In this document: in pieces, positions 1 through 9,349 of the stretch
Layout of the letters: each line of letters opens with the position of its first letter
Numbering within the stretch: position 1 is the first letter of the stretch
Assembly: GCA_036365145.1 (NCBI GenBank)
Contig: JAEOAD010000001.1
Coordinates: 99,917,501-99,981,500, forward strand
DNA: 64,000 bases
Origin: Orientallactaga sibirica
Lineage: Eukaryota > Chordata > Mammalia > Rodentia > Dipodidae
Reading direction: 5' to 3'
Notes under the pieces: model-generated
Told to the model about the DNA's origin: nothing
What the model saw: the letters and a program-made list of their open reading frames with translations, nothing else
The model's database searches: none
Position numbers and translations under genes: made by a program

Positions 1-312
1 TAAGCCCTAGGTTAATAATCATTTACTGTATCTCAAAAGATCTGTAATCCGATTAAGTGTTTTGTCTTTAACCTTCTGTTTACATTTACTCATACCTTCA
101 TCTACGTACTTTTACCTTACAAACTATGTAACCACTCTGTAACAATCTTTTTCATCAAACAGTTACCAACATTTAAAGTTTTTTGTTTTCCAGTTTAACT
201 TTTTTAGTCAGTTTATCTCTACTACCAGCAAAAACTTTTATTGTCTTTACCATAAGGCTTTTAATAAAAGGCCTTTTAAAATAACTTTATAAAAGAGTAG
301 ATCAGACTTGAC
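1..312. other. AT-rich left edge, no gene seen
   Basis: No reading frame or recognisable repeat is visible. It lies downstream, on the minus strand, of the ERV whose 5' LTR is at 1830-2546, so it may be decayed interior of that element. This is inference from position only. Confidence 0.4.
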
Positions 313-475
313 CTTTTTTTTTTTTTTTTTTGGTTTTTCAAGGCAGGGTCTAACTCTGGCCTAGGCTGACCTGGAATTCACTTTGTAGTCTCAGGGTGGC
401 CTTGAACTCATGGCAATCCTCCTACCTCTGCCTCCCGAGTGCTGGGATTAAAGGAGTGTGCCACCATGCCCAGCC
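313..475 (-). repeat. B1 SINE with 10-bp target duplication
   Basis: Read on the minus strand this is a 7SL-derived B1 ending in a long A tail (poly-T at 313 on the plus strand). It shows the usual 'gaggccaccctgagac' type body. The flanking direct repeat cagacttgac at 303-312 and 476-485 is perfect, which fixes both ends and indicates L1-driven insertion. Confidence 0.93.
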
Positions 476-485
476 CAGACTTGAC

Positions 486-883
486 TTTTGAAACACATTT
501 TTTAAAATATGAAAGTAGATTTGAACATTATCAGAAAATTTTTTATAAATTTAGTATTGAGCATGTTTAAGTTTATATATAAATCTTGAGACTGTTTTTG
601 TTAGTAGTCCCAGAGAAGCATAGAGAGGCAAAGTGAGCTTAAAACAGTTGTAAATACTTATAAGAAGTCCACATCTACTCACAGCAATTTGGCATTTACC
701 CAGATTTCAAGATTTTATGTGTTTGTAGTCCCCAGACTCTGCAAGCCAGGGAAGCTAAGAAAGAGCCTCTCTCTCTCTCTCTCTCTTTCTCTCTTTTTCC
801 CCAGGGAGGGTTTTGGACTTTTTCCCTCAGGCTATAAGGCAGCTTTCTTATCTTGCCATTTTAACTTTTTTTTTTCCATTATA
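486..883. other. AT-rich interval with a short CT run
   Basis: Contains a (CT)n run near 766-790 and no convincing coding frame. It may be interior of the minus-strand ERV to its right, but nothing in it proves this. Confidence 0.35.
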
Positions 884-1294
884 TCATTGTCTACCCTGCT
901 GGGAGGGTGTGTCGGGTATCAGGCCGCCTTGCCTGAGCCCATGTGGGGTCAGCCAGGCCCCTGGAGCCTGGGCCCTGAACCCAGCAGTGAGCAGGGAGAG
1001 AAGCAGGGCATGGGGGAGGGGCCTTTTTTCCCTCAGGTGCTGCTTTTGTCGCCTCTGCTGCCTGTGGTGTTTGAGCAGCCCTGGCTCCAGAGTAGAGCCC
1101 AGTCCAGCAGCCGTTGCCCCAGTCCACCTGCCACGGTTTTGGGGCATGGGCCAGTGGCCATGGTGACTGAGACCTGGAGGACTTTTCCCCAGAATAAATT
1201 GGCCTCTTTTTGAGAGTTTTATGCCCCTAACTTTAAGAAATGTCCTTAATCTGCTGATTTGGGATTCCTTTTGATGGGAGCTAGTGTTTCCCAT
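884..1294 (-). pseudogene. Retroviral gag (matrix) remnant, minus strand
   Basis: A minus-strand ATG at 1294 opens a frame beginning Met-Gly-Asn, the N-myristoylation start typical of betaretrovirus-type Gag matrix. It continues with a basic, leucine-containing stretch of about 30 residues like the first matrix helices, including RTFLKVRGIKLSKRG. After that the frame stops resembling matrix. A proline- and alanine-rich stretch in another frame (1127-891) could be a later part of Gag, so at least one frameshift or deletion is likely. It sits about 520 bases downstream of a primer-binding site and a splice donor, the expected place for gag. Assignment rests on position and the short N-terminal match; no capsid motif is visible. 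The gene is broken and not expected to give a working protein. Confidence 0.5.
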
Positions 1295-1809
1295 GATAAA
1301 GAAAGACCAGAAACACCAAGACCAGAGGGCAACTTTCCTGGCTACAAGAGCACAGGGATTCCCCAAGGGCTTGATGCAAGCCTGTCCCCAAGTTTAAGAG
1401 TCTGGCTACTGCCTTACAGGCCTTTATTTGTCGATGCGTTACTGGTTTGTCAATCATGAAGAAAAATAGATAGAAGGTTGTTGCCAATGCCCAAATGGGT
1501 TGTCGGGATTCGAACAGTGAACTCAGGGCCTTCAGTCAATGTCAGGGTGTAGCCCTGACCAAAAGACGTCAATTGCCCTGTTGCTTTGTTTCAAATCCAA
1601 GTGATGGTGCGAACCGAAAACAAAGAATGAAAAAGGAGGATAGCTTCTGAGAGAGAGATCCGCCTTTCTCTGATGGAGAAAGGGAAGCCTGCCTTCCTTC
1701 CTACTGAACCTTGCCAGCCCTCAATGGGGAAGGCAGCTACTGGGGGCCATTAGCCCCAGGGGAGGATGTCCCCAAGGGGTCACTCACCTTTTGACCACAC
1801 ATCCAGAAA
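1295..1809 (-). other. ERV leader with splice donor
   Basis: Untranslated leader between the primer site and the gag start of the minus-strand ERV. On the minus strand AAG|GTGAGT at 1790-1782 matches a consensus 5' splice site, placed just downstream of the primer site as in retroviral genomes. No long frame fits the rest. Confidence 0.55.
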
Positions 1810-1827
1810 GTCCCTGTTCAGGTGCCA
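1810..1827 (-). promoter_or_regulatory. Primer-binding site, tRNA-Lys type
   Basis: Read on the minus strand this is tggcacctgaacagggac. It matches the Lys3 primer-binding site at 16 of 18 positions; both differences are C/G to T/A changes, as CpG decay would give. It lies two bases from the LTR end. Confidence 0.8.
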
Positions 1828-1829
1828 GC

Positions 1830-2546
1830 TGTGGGTCTCGTTCTGGTTCTGTTTCCATTCCCATTTCCCCAGGGTTGTTGGCCACCGATGTTTCAGGTGA
1901 GGGAGAGAGGAGTTGGGAGGGAAGCAGCAGGGTCCTTCCTAGAGCAGCGGGTGAGTGTGACGCCATGATATGATGGGTCAATGAACACACAGGAGACCAT
2001 CTGATGAATAGCATTTGTTTATTCAAAAGGGGAGTGGGTTTATAAATACTTGGGGAAGGTTGACATGGCACATACAGAGCATATGGCAATTGGATGCATA
2101 GTTTATGGGCTGTTATCTAGGTGGTGGAAGGACTAGTAACTTCAAAGCTATGGGGGAAGGATAAGGGAAGGTAGGGGGAAGGGCAGAAGAGGAGATTAAC
2201 AGAAGGCTGTGACTTCTGTTACTGTGGGGGGTGAGAAGGCTATGTGACTTTAGCCACATGAGGGTCTCTTGGGCAGCTAGCCACAAGGTCAGGAACTGTG
2301 GGGGGCAAAGCCTGACTTATGGAATGTTCAGAGCCTTTTGGGGTTTGGGGGCGTGCCTTGCCAGTTCTGCCCACTCTGGGCGATGACAGCTCTCTATAAC
2401 CTACAACATAGGGAAGGCCATCACCATTGCCAGGGACTACCTGACAGAAGGCCAGGTGCAACCCCACAGCCCAGGGTCCCTGGCCATGTCCAATAGTTCA
2501 GGCCAGCCTCCTCACAGGTCCAGCCTGTTTCTAGCAAGGCCCAACA
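1830..2546 (-). repeat. 5' LTR of a minus-strand class II-like ERV
   Basis: On the minus strand the LTR runs TGTTGGGCC...CA, 717 bp. A TATA-like box (atttataaa, plus 2047-2039) is followed about 20 bases later by AATAAA (2023-2018). The poly(A) signal therefore sits just upstream of the expected cap site and R must be very short, as in MMTV- and type D-like LTRs. The lysine-type primer site abuts the end. The partner LTR would lie beyond the left edge, so the target duplication cannot be tested; the flank here is tgtaac. Confidence 0.75.
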
Positions 2547-3030
2547 TGTAACTGCCAGTGTCCAGCCCTAGCATCAACAAGGGGTGAGACCATGAAGTTG
2601 GGATGAACAGGAGTGGCGAAAACGAAACGAAACTTAGGACATGTTGGTACAAGCTGACAGGTCGGGCTTCAGCAGATGCCATTTTTCTTCTCTCTCTCTG
2701 TTACTCTCTCTCTCTCACTCTCTCACTCTCTCTTACTCACTCATTCACTTGCTCTCTCTCTCATTCACTCTCTCATTCATTCTCTCTTCTTCTTTTTCTT
2801 TTTCATTTTCTTTTTCTCCTCTTTCATTCTCATGCTCTCTGTTTTTTTTTCTCGCTCACTCTGCTCACTCTTGCTCGCTCGCTCTGCTCTGTTATGTTTT
2901 CCCTCTGCTGTGCTATGTTCTCGCTGCCTCTTGACACAAAACCACAGTCTTTTATTTTTCTCATACAAGGAAATAGGATTCAAAAGGAAAAAGGCAAAAA
3001 CAAAAGTGTGTCCAAATTTGACATGCATGC
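2547..3030. repeat. CT-rich low-complexity tract
   Basis: Bases about 2683-2880 are an imperfect mix of (CT)n, CTCACT and TTCATT units. The long serine/leucine frames over it are composition artefacts. The rest is unassigned and may be retroelement debris. Confidence 0.6.
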
Positions 3031-3031
3031 A

Positions 3032-3234
3032 TAATCTTTGAAATTACAAGTACATAATATTTCCAGGAAAGTTAGCCCAATCTCTTACAATTATTGTGAG
3101 CAAGCACTATTAACCATTAGCTGTGAAATACATCTTCTTTAAAATTACAAATATATAATGTGTCCAGGAAAGTTAACCCCATCCCTTACAATCTTTATGA
3201 GCAAGCACTGTTAACCATTAACTGTGAAAAACAA
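3032..3234. repeat. Two tandem copies of a ~101-bp unit
   Basis: The unit starts tctttgaaattacaagta at 3032 and recurs as tctttaaaattacaaata at 3133. Both copies carry ccaggaaagtta, gagcaagcact and ttaaccatta in the same order. Their divergence is moderate. Such duplications are common in LTR U3 regions, but I cannot prove an LTR here. Confidence 0.8.
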
Positions 3235-3245
3235 ACCTTGGCCAG

Positions 3246-3420
3246 TTTTTTTTTTTGTTTTTTTTTTTTTTTTTTTTTGTTTTTTCGAGGTAGGGTTTCA
3301 CTCTGGCCCAGGCTGACCTGGAATTAACTATGTAGTCTTAGGGTGGCCTTGAACTCACCGTGATCCTCCTACCTCTGCCTCTGAGTGCTGGGATTAAAGG
3401 TGTGCGCTACCACGCCCAGC
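3246..3420 (-). repeat. B1 SINE
   Basis: Minus-strand B1 with a long interrupted A tail (T/G-rich run 3246-3285) and body ending at the box A-side sequence cacgcccagc. One or two bases are missing in the 'tgcctctgagtgc' part compared with other copies here. Confidence 0.9.
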
Positions 3421-4255
3421 TCCAATTCTTTTTTGAATAATGGGCCACTAGTTCCTTGTGATTTCTTTTTCATTCTTTGTTAAATGTTGATCCTATTTTC
3501 ACTTGCAAGTTAGCAAAGGTGAGAAACAGATTGGCTACAACAGGTGCCTATTATTCAATTATAGTTAACTCAGTAAGTATTTCTTTTCCTTTCTGCAAGC
3601 AATACTTTATAATTTAATCATTACATCCAACTTGCATTTGCTAAGCATATGTCTGAATTAAATCTTTATGAAGTTGTATTTTCTCATCTTTTGAATAAAC
3701 AGCCATAGGATCTCAAATCCCTAAGAGCTAAATAATAAAACCTAACTCATCAGCCCATTTTCCTCTGTAGTCTCTCCTGTCCCAGATCCTAAGTCTCACT
3801 CTCCCATTCTTAGGGTCACACTGATATTGGCCACCTGGAGGAAGCTAGCTTTTAGGATCAAATCTATGCCCCTTATGAGTAGCCTGAGGAGGCTCCCACC
3901 ATTTATTGTTGTTGTAATAAACCCATTATTTTCCATTCCATTTTTTGTTTGATCTGGGAACACATCTCCTATTGTCTACATAATACTATTCCACAAAATT
4001 GCCTCATCAGAAGCTGCCAGTACGTGTAACTCCTGGGCATCATGGCTGGCCTGCAGATCATTCACAGAAGAGAAAGAACAAGCCAAGATGAGGAGAGAAA
4101 ACAGAAAGATCAAAGCAACAGACATGAGCTGTACAGCTGAAAGAAGTAGATGTCCTTGCCAAGCTAAATGAGCCGAGGAGACCACGGGGTCAGATCCGTG
4201 TCAAGGGATGCACTGGGTCTCAACTCAGGCTTTTTGGAGCATGCCGTCCCCGACA
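3421..4255 (-). other. Unassigned, weak retroviral env-like trace
   Basis: On the minus strand 4185-3976 encodes a short protein with a long hydrophobic segment (SVALIFLFSLLILACSFSS) that could be a signal peptide. Further along (about 3900-3730) another frame, with one stop, reads a Trp/Gly/Cys-containing stretch including GGQYQCDPKNGRVRLRIWD. This could be a decayed viral envelope surface region, but I do not recognise the family and no fusion peptide or membrane anchor follows. Treat it as unassigned. Confidence 0.25.
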
Positions 4256-6190
4256 CCTAACCATTAGGAAAATGAAAATTAAAATAACTATGAGATTCCA
4301 CCTTATTCCAGTAAGGATGGCAATCATTAAAAAATCAAATGACACAATACATTGGTTAGAGTGTGGGGAAAGAGGAACCCTCATTCACAGTTGGTAGGGA
4401 TGCAAACTTGTACAACCACTATGGAAATCAATATGGAGATTCCTGAAAAAGATGAATTTAGAGCTACCAACAGACCTAGTTATTTCCTTACTGGGCATTT
4501 ATCCTAAATGTTCCATTCTTCACTTTAAAGATATTTGTTCAACCATGGTTATAGCTGCAAAATTCATAAGAGCTAAGAACTGGAACCAACCCAGGTGCTC
4601 ATCATTGGATGAATGGATAACAAAGTTGTGGTACATTTTCACAATGGAATTCTACTCAGCAGTAAAAAAAAAAATGACACAATGAAATTTGTAGATAAAA
4701 GGACAGACTTTGGAACAGATCATATTCAATGAACTCACACAATTATGGAAAGACAAATGCTGCATGGTCTCACTCATCTGTGATTCCTAACCTCGACCAG
4801 CCAGAGTTGCTGACATTTCTGATAAGCAACTCAAGGCCCAGACAATGGGGATAGAAGGGATTGCATGTTGGGGAATGAAAGGGTGTGGGGAAAACAAACA
4901 AAAAACTAAATCCAAAATGAATTGGTACCATAGAAACCTTCATGCTTGAAGATAGACTAAAAGATATAAACCCTCAACACAAACCTGTGCGGTCTCCTAA
5001 ACCAGATAGGTTTCTGTCAGAGCATTTGATTTCCCAACAGAGGCAAAAGATAAGATCCAAGCTGGGTGTGGTGGCACACGCCTTTAATCCCAGCACTTGG
5101 GAGGCAGGGGTAGGAGGATTGCTGTGAGTTCAAGGCCACCCTGAGACTACATATTTAATTCCAGGTCAGCCTAGACCAGAGTGAAACCCTACCTCGAAAA
5201 ACCAAAAAAAAAAAAAAAAAAAAAAAGATAAGATCCTATTGCTGAAGACACCATATGCTGCCGTCACTGAGCATGGACTGACCTGGCTGGAATCTGGAAG
5301 AGAGCCAGTCCCCAGACAGCCCATCTAGTGCTAGGAAGCACAACATGAACTACTGGGGGAAAGTGGCCAACAGCAGTGTGAGCAATGAGAGGTCTAAGCT
5401 ACTCAGATGCAAACACCCTGACAGAAGTTACACACTAGTAATCCCTAGCATTGGTTGGTAACCAATAGCTTTCTCATTGGCTAAGAGATTCACTCAGTCT
5501 AAAGGAACCCATATGTGGAATTAAGAACCAGGTAAGAATCCTATGGAGACAATGTTTATGCTCTGCAGTGTCAATCTCTCACTAGTCTTTAAAGGCTAAA
5601 AGATCAGCTATATCCATCAAATTCTCCCTGAACTAATAATGATTATCCTATTTAAACTATGTTGACCTCATTCTTTGTTGGAGAATCTGTTTTACTTTTT
5701 CAGAAGTTAGCAAGACCTGAGGAGATAACCTATCCCTCACATTTCAGCCAAGCCACCGCTAAAACCACAGAGTAACTGAGGAGAGAAGAAGAGTGCTGCT
5801 TCCAATGTGAACCTGATAATCAGCTCCAGCATGAAGGAGACAGACCCTGAGGACACTCAACACCTACCAAAGCAGCGATCCAAAGGCTCCTGAGAGCTCA
5901 TCACTGAAGTAGACTTAAAACACATCCATGGTAGCTCAGGGGATTTTGCCGAAGAGGGGGTGGCAATATCGTAAGAGACACCTGTTGAGTTATCATGCCC
6001 AGAGGCATTGCCTCCACCCCAAAACTGACTGCTGTTCCCACACTGTATAACCCATAATCCCATGGGGAAATATCTGCAACCCCACTGAGGAGTGTCTCCA
6101 TTGGAATAGGGCCAGGGACAAGAGAATGATGCTACCAACACATGATGCATTCACATCAATTATGCTGCTAATAATAATAAATAAACAAAA
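4256..6190 (+). mobile_element. L1 3' end (ORF2 tail plus long 3' UTR), split by a B1
   Basis: A 5'-truncated L1. Bases 4256-4790 encode the last part of ORF2 protein. Recognisable pieces are LLGIYPK, NWNQPRC and the WYIFTMEFYSAVKK stretch near 4625-4670, matching the conserved C-terminal end of mammalian ORF2p. Stops and shifts show it is dead. From 4790 a long 3' UTR follows. It is interrupted by a B1 at 5061-5226 and resumes at 5227, where 'agatcctattgctgaa' matches 'agaccctattgctgaa' in the other L1 at 39178. It ends in (AAT)n and A-rich sequence near 6165-6190. Confidence 0.88.
5061..5226 (+). repeat. B1 SINE nested in L1
   Basis: Plus-strand B1 with a ~24-bp A tail. The direct repeat gataagatcc (5049-5058 and 5227-5236) is perfect. 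It lies inside the L1 3' UTR, so the B1 is younger than the L1. Confidence 0.94.
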
Positions 6191-6335
6191 TGAAGATTCC
6201 TCCTTTAAGCTGAAGTACTAGTTGACTGAATCAGTACCTCAAAGGCTGTAGGGCTGAGAGCCTTGGCTGTGAGCCAGCTTCTGCTGCAGGCTGTTAGTTA
6301 CTTGATGTGTGCTCCCCTTTAAAATGGCCATATCA

Positions 6336-6540
6336 GGGTTGGAGAGATGGCGTGCCTGTGAACCCAAAGGACCAAAATTCCATTCCCCAGTACCTATGTA
6401 AGCCATATGCACAAGGTGGAACATATATTGTTTGTTTGCAGTGGCTACAGGCCCTGGCATGCCCATTCTCCCTCTCTCTCTCCCTCTCTCTTCCTCCCTC
6501 CCTCTTTCTTTCTCTCTTTCAAATAAATAAGATATTTTAA
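6336..6540 (+). repeat. tRNA-derived SINE (dipodid type)
   Basis: Head ggttggagagatggc, then the 'gccatatgcacaaggtgg' and 'gcagtggctacaggccctgg' body motifs, a CT-rich tract and a short aaataaat tail. The head is deleted by about 20 bases around 6350 compared with other copies. Confidence 0.88.
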
Positions 6541-7179
6541 GAACTGGATAAATCAAAACATGCCAAATTAAAAGGCAACAGAGAGACTATGGCATCAGTA
6601 TAAAGATCACAGTCATTTGTAATGTAGTCACACGACTGGTAACCCTTGATACTGTTCTATATGTAGGCTGTAGCTAAGGTACTCAAGAGAGATCAAAAAT
6701 GACCATCAATGAAAGGAAGTAGATAGTTTGGAGCCACTGTCTACCTCATGGCATTAGAACTGTGAAGGAAGACATTGGACATACACTCCAAATGGAATCT
6801 GAACCCACCCAAGGATCACAGGTCAAAGATGTACAGCAGGTCAAACCAGACTCCAGAGTCCTACTCAATAATAGAACTGAATTCAGGCTAGAGCAAAGTA
6901 TCCAGAAGGAAGGTGGCATGTTATCTGCAAAATGATAATCCTCATTGTGGGACTAAGGTTACCTGGAGCCAAAGCCTGGTGTCAGATGGCAGTCAGCATT
7001 TAAGGATTGGTCCATCTAAAAAGTCCATCTAACCTTTTGCCTGGTGATTCTTCATGCAAGTCCTTTATTATGAAGCTCACACTTTACATATCTTCAATTC
7101 CTTCCAATTATTTCCTTCCACAGAAATTGGAAAGGATTCTCAGTATATTGTCTTTTAGATTTTGGTGGCTCGAAAGGTT
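6541..7179. other. No gene or recognised repeat
   Basis: AT-rich non-coding sequence; nothing supported. Confidence 0.5.
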
Positions 7180-7344
7180 TAATTGAAGCATGATGGCACA
7201 TGCCTTTAATCCCAGAACTTGGGAGGCAGAGGTAGCAGGATCACCATGGGTTCGAGCCCACCATGAGACTACATAGTAAATTCCAGGTAAGCCTGGGCTA
7301 GAGCAAGTCCCTACCTTGAAAAACAAAAGTAAAAAGAAAGAAAA
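7180..7344 (+). repeat. B1 SINE
   Basis: Full-length diverged B1 with an A/G-rich tail. Flanks share gtttaattg (near 7177 and 7346), a likely target duplication. Confidence 0.88.
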
Positions 7345-7355
7345 GTTTAATTGCA

Positions 7356-8328
7356 AAACCCTTGCTAAGAAAATTCAACCTCCAGTCTTTCCTACCAAAA
7401 AGATACAGAGAGCTACCCTTGTCTGAAGGGGAACAAGGCTTCCTGGGTCCTGTGATCCCAGACACTACCTTCCTGACTCCTAACCAAAGACAGTTTCAAA
7501 TTATTATGTAGGTCTCTTTGACCAGAAACCATATCTACAGTGATGGGGAGAGTTAGTGAAGGAGCTAGAGTGGAATGAAATAAATTTGTCCTTTTTCATA
7601 GTTAGTATTATTTTGACTTGTTGTTTTCATATTAAGGCACTTAATCAAAGAATGAATAAAAATGTCCCCTAGAGAAAGGAAAATAAGAAAGAAGACAGGG
7701 GAAAATGTAGAGCAAGAGAGCTTCTCCAACTTTAAGCAGACACTTCTAATATTCACCAACGCTGTCATTTGTTCTGATCCATGAAGACCAGATTTACAGG
7801 AAAATGCTTTAATCCAACATTTTCTGAAACAAAGAATGTCATTCTAATTCTCTTTAAATCAATAGCTCCTAGCTATGCAAATATGGAAAATAAAATATTG
7901 ATGTGGGAAAGAATGATCACAAACTACATATTCTTACCTGTCAATTGCACTCATATTTAAATGTAATATGGACTTCACACAGTTCTGTTTCTTTTAATAT
8001 TTTTTTAATTTGAAGATAAAGCAATTTATTGTAGAGTGCACAAAGTTTGTTTTCTGTACTCCATCATTGCCCAAAATTTTATGTAAAATGACATTTGGGT
8101 ATATTAACTTAGTAGTTATGTTATAGTTATGGGGTTGGGTGTTTCATTCAAAAATATTACATATAATATGCATGTATATTAGATTTATAATGCTGCTAGC
8201 CAACCTTTGACTCCTTTAAGGAGCTAGTACCTCAGACATCTCATGAGAGTCATAGATTCAAATAATTATCATCCTGCTAAACATTGCATTCATAAGATAA
8301 ATTGGAATGTATTTTGATGGCTGAAAAT
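7356..8328. other. No gene or recognised repeat
   Basis: AT-rich host sequence up to the ERV target site; nothing supported. Confidence 0.5.
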
Positions 8329-8334
8329 CTGTAG

Positions 8335-8735
8335 TGCCGGGGATTTTTTCCCTCCACCACCGGCAGGTAGAGCAGAAGAGAGAGAGAACCAGACCAGCCG
8401 CTTCTCTTGAGGCTGAGCGAGAAGGCGGGTGTCGGCGACTCAAACCCCTCCCCCCAACTAAAACACTGGGGAGAAAAACCACATTGAGTCGTGGAGACCG
8501 TCTAAGGCGGGAATCTCTCCGTTTAATGTCAGGGGAGGTATTTATATATTTTGAGGAAGGGGGCGGGAAGAGGGGATGAGAGAAAGGTATAAGGGCCAAT
8601 AGTATTTCATCACGTCAGCAGTAGCTGGGCGGAGGCAGTTTCAGCTTAGGCCTTGCTGAGAATTAGGCCAAAGAAAGGTCACCAAACTCAGGAAGTTCCA
8701 CTAGGCCTCACACCCGGGCCTCATAGGGCCCAACA
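8335..8735 (-). repeat. 3' LTR of the class II ERV
   Basis: 401 bp, TG...CA ends, about 96% identical to 13801-14200. The TATA-like box is at about 8539-8550. The poly(A) signal position (8527-8522) reads ATTAAA on the minus strand, where the 5' LTR has AATAAA. Confidence 0.94.
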
Positions 8736-8747
8736 TCTCCCCCTTTT
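8736..8747 (-). promoter_or_regulatory. 3' polypurine tract
   Basis: On the minus strand AAAAGGGGGAGA sits immediately before the TGTTGGG start of the 3' LTR. This is the plus-strand primer position for reverse transcription. Confidence 0.9.
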
Positions 8748-8824
8748 GTTTTTGTAAGAACGGTGGATGGCATAGCCTCTGTCTTAGGTTGTCCCCCTCT
8801 GGGAATCTTACCCGTCACTGAGTA

Positions 8825-9349
8825 CTATGCCTCTAGCCCGTTGACCACTCCACGCCCTGTCTTAGGTTGTCTCAGCCTGTCTGAGATCTTACCCGTCTTT
8901 GGTTCAATGGAGGGCGGGGGAGGGATGTTAGGTGGACAGCCAGTAAGTGGAAAAGCCATTGCCTTTGAGTTGTGAACCTGTGGTGCCTTGACCTGATGAA
9001 GTTTAATTGCCTCAAGCTGTTGGTGAATGAATTGTGTAATCATATTAATTACACAGGGCCCTAGAGTGAGGATAGGAAGAAGGAGGGGTTCAGGGGGAGG
9101 GAGAAGGTAGGGTAAAGAGCAAGAAAAAGGAGGGGTCCAAGGGGAGGGAGAAGGTGGGATAAAAAGCCATGTAAGCTCATGTACAGCAGGTTGTCTTAGA
9201 AGTCCCGACTCCTCTTCTGTAAATCTTTCTGGAGCTTTTCTGGCTTCATTCGGGTCTAGTAGCATCCACACCTTCAGTTGTTCCTGGGGAAGAAACAGAG
9301 GCATAGTTCTCAGGGGTGGGACACTCCCTGGAGAATTGATTATTATCAT
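8825..9349 (-). pseudogene. env: Env remnant: N-terminal start joined to membrane-anchor tail
   Basis: An open frame of 174 codons just after integrase on the minus strand. Residues about 16-65 (including EQLKVWMLLDPNEARKAPE) are the kind of charged leader that opens class II ERV env reading frames. Residues about 89-115 (LLLPILTLGPCVINMITQF) look like the end of a transmembrane anchor with the GPC-x-x-N motif that begins the cytoplasmic tail in gammaretrovirus-type and type D envelopes. The surface subunit, cleavage site, fusion peptide and heptad repeats are all missing. The joint falls in a proline-rich stretch (residues 65-88) whose DNA is a 46-bp tandem duplication (about 9085-9166). The reading is by eye and the family assignment is moderate. 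The product could not act as an envelope. Confidence 0.5.

Noticed and set aside
1497..1520. tgggttgtcgggattcgaac, considered as a tRNA gene end or a plus-strand primer-binding site
   Set aside because: No matching acceptor stem 60-70 bases away and no LTR end CA beside it; it lies in the ERV leader.
2603..3041. Frames of 97-143 codons rich in Ser and Leu
   Set aside because: Translation of a CT-rich low-complexity tract in several frames at once.
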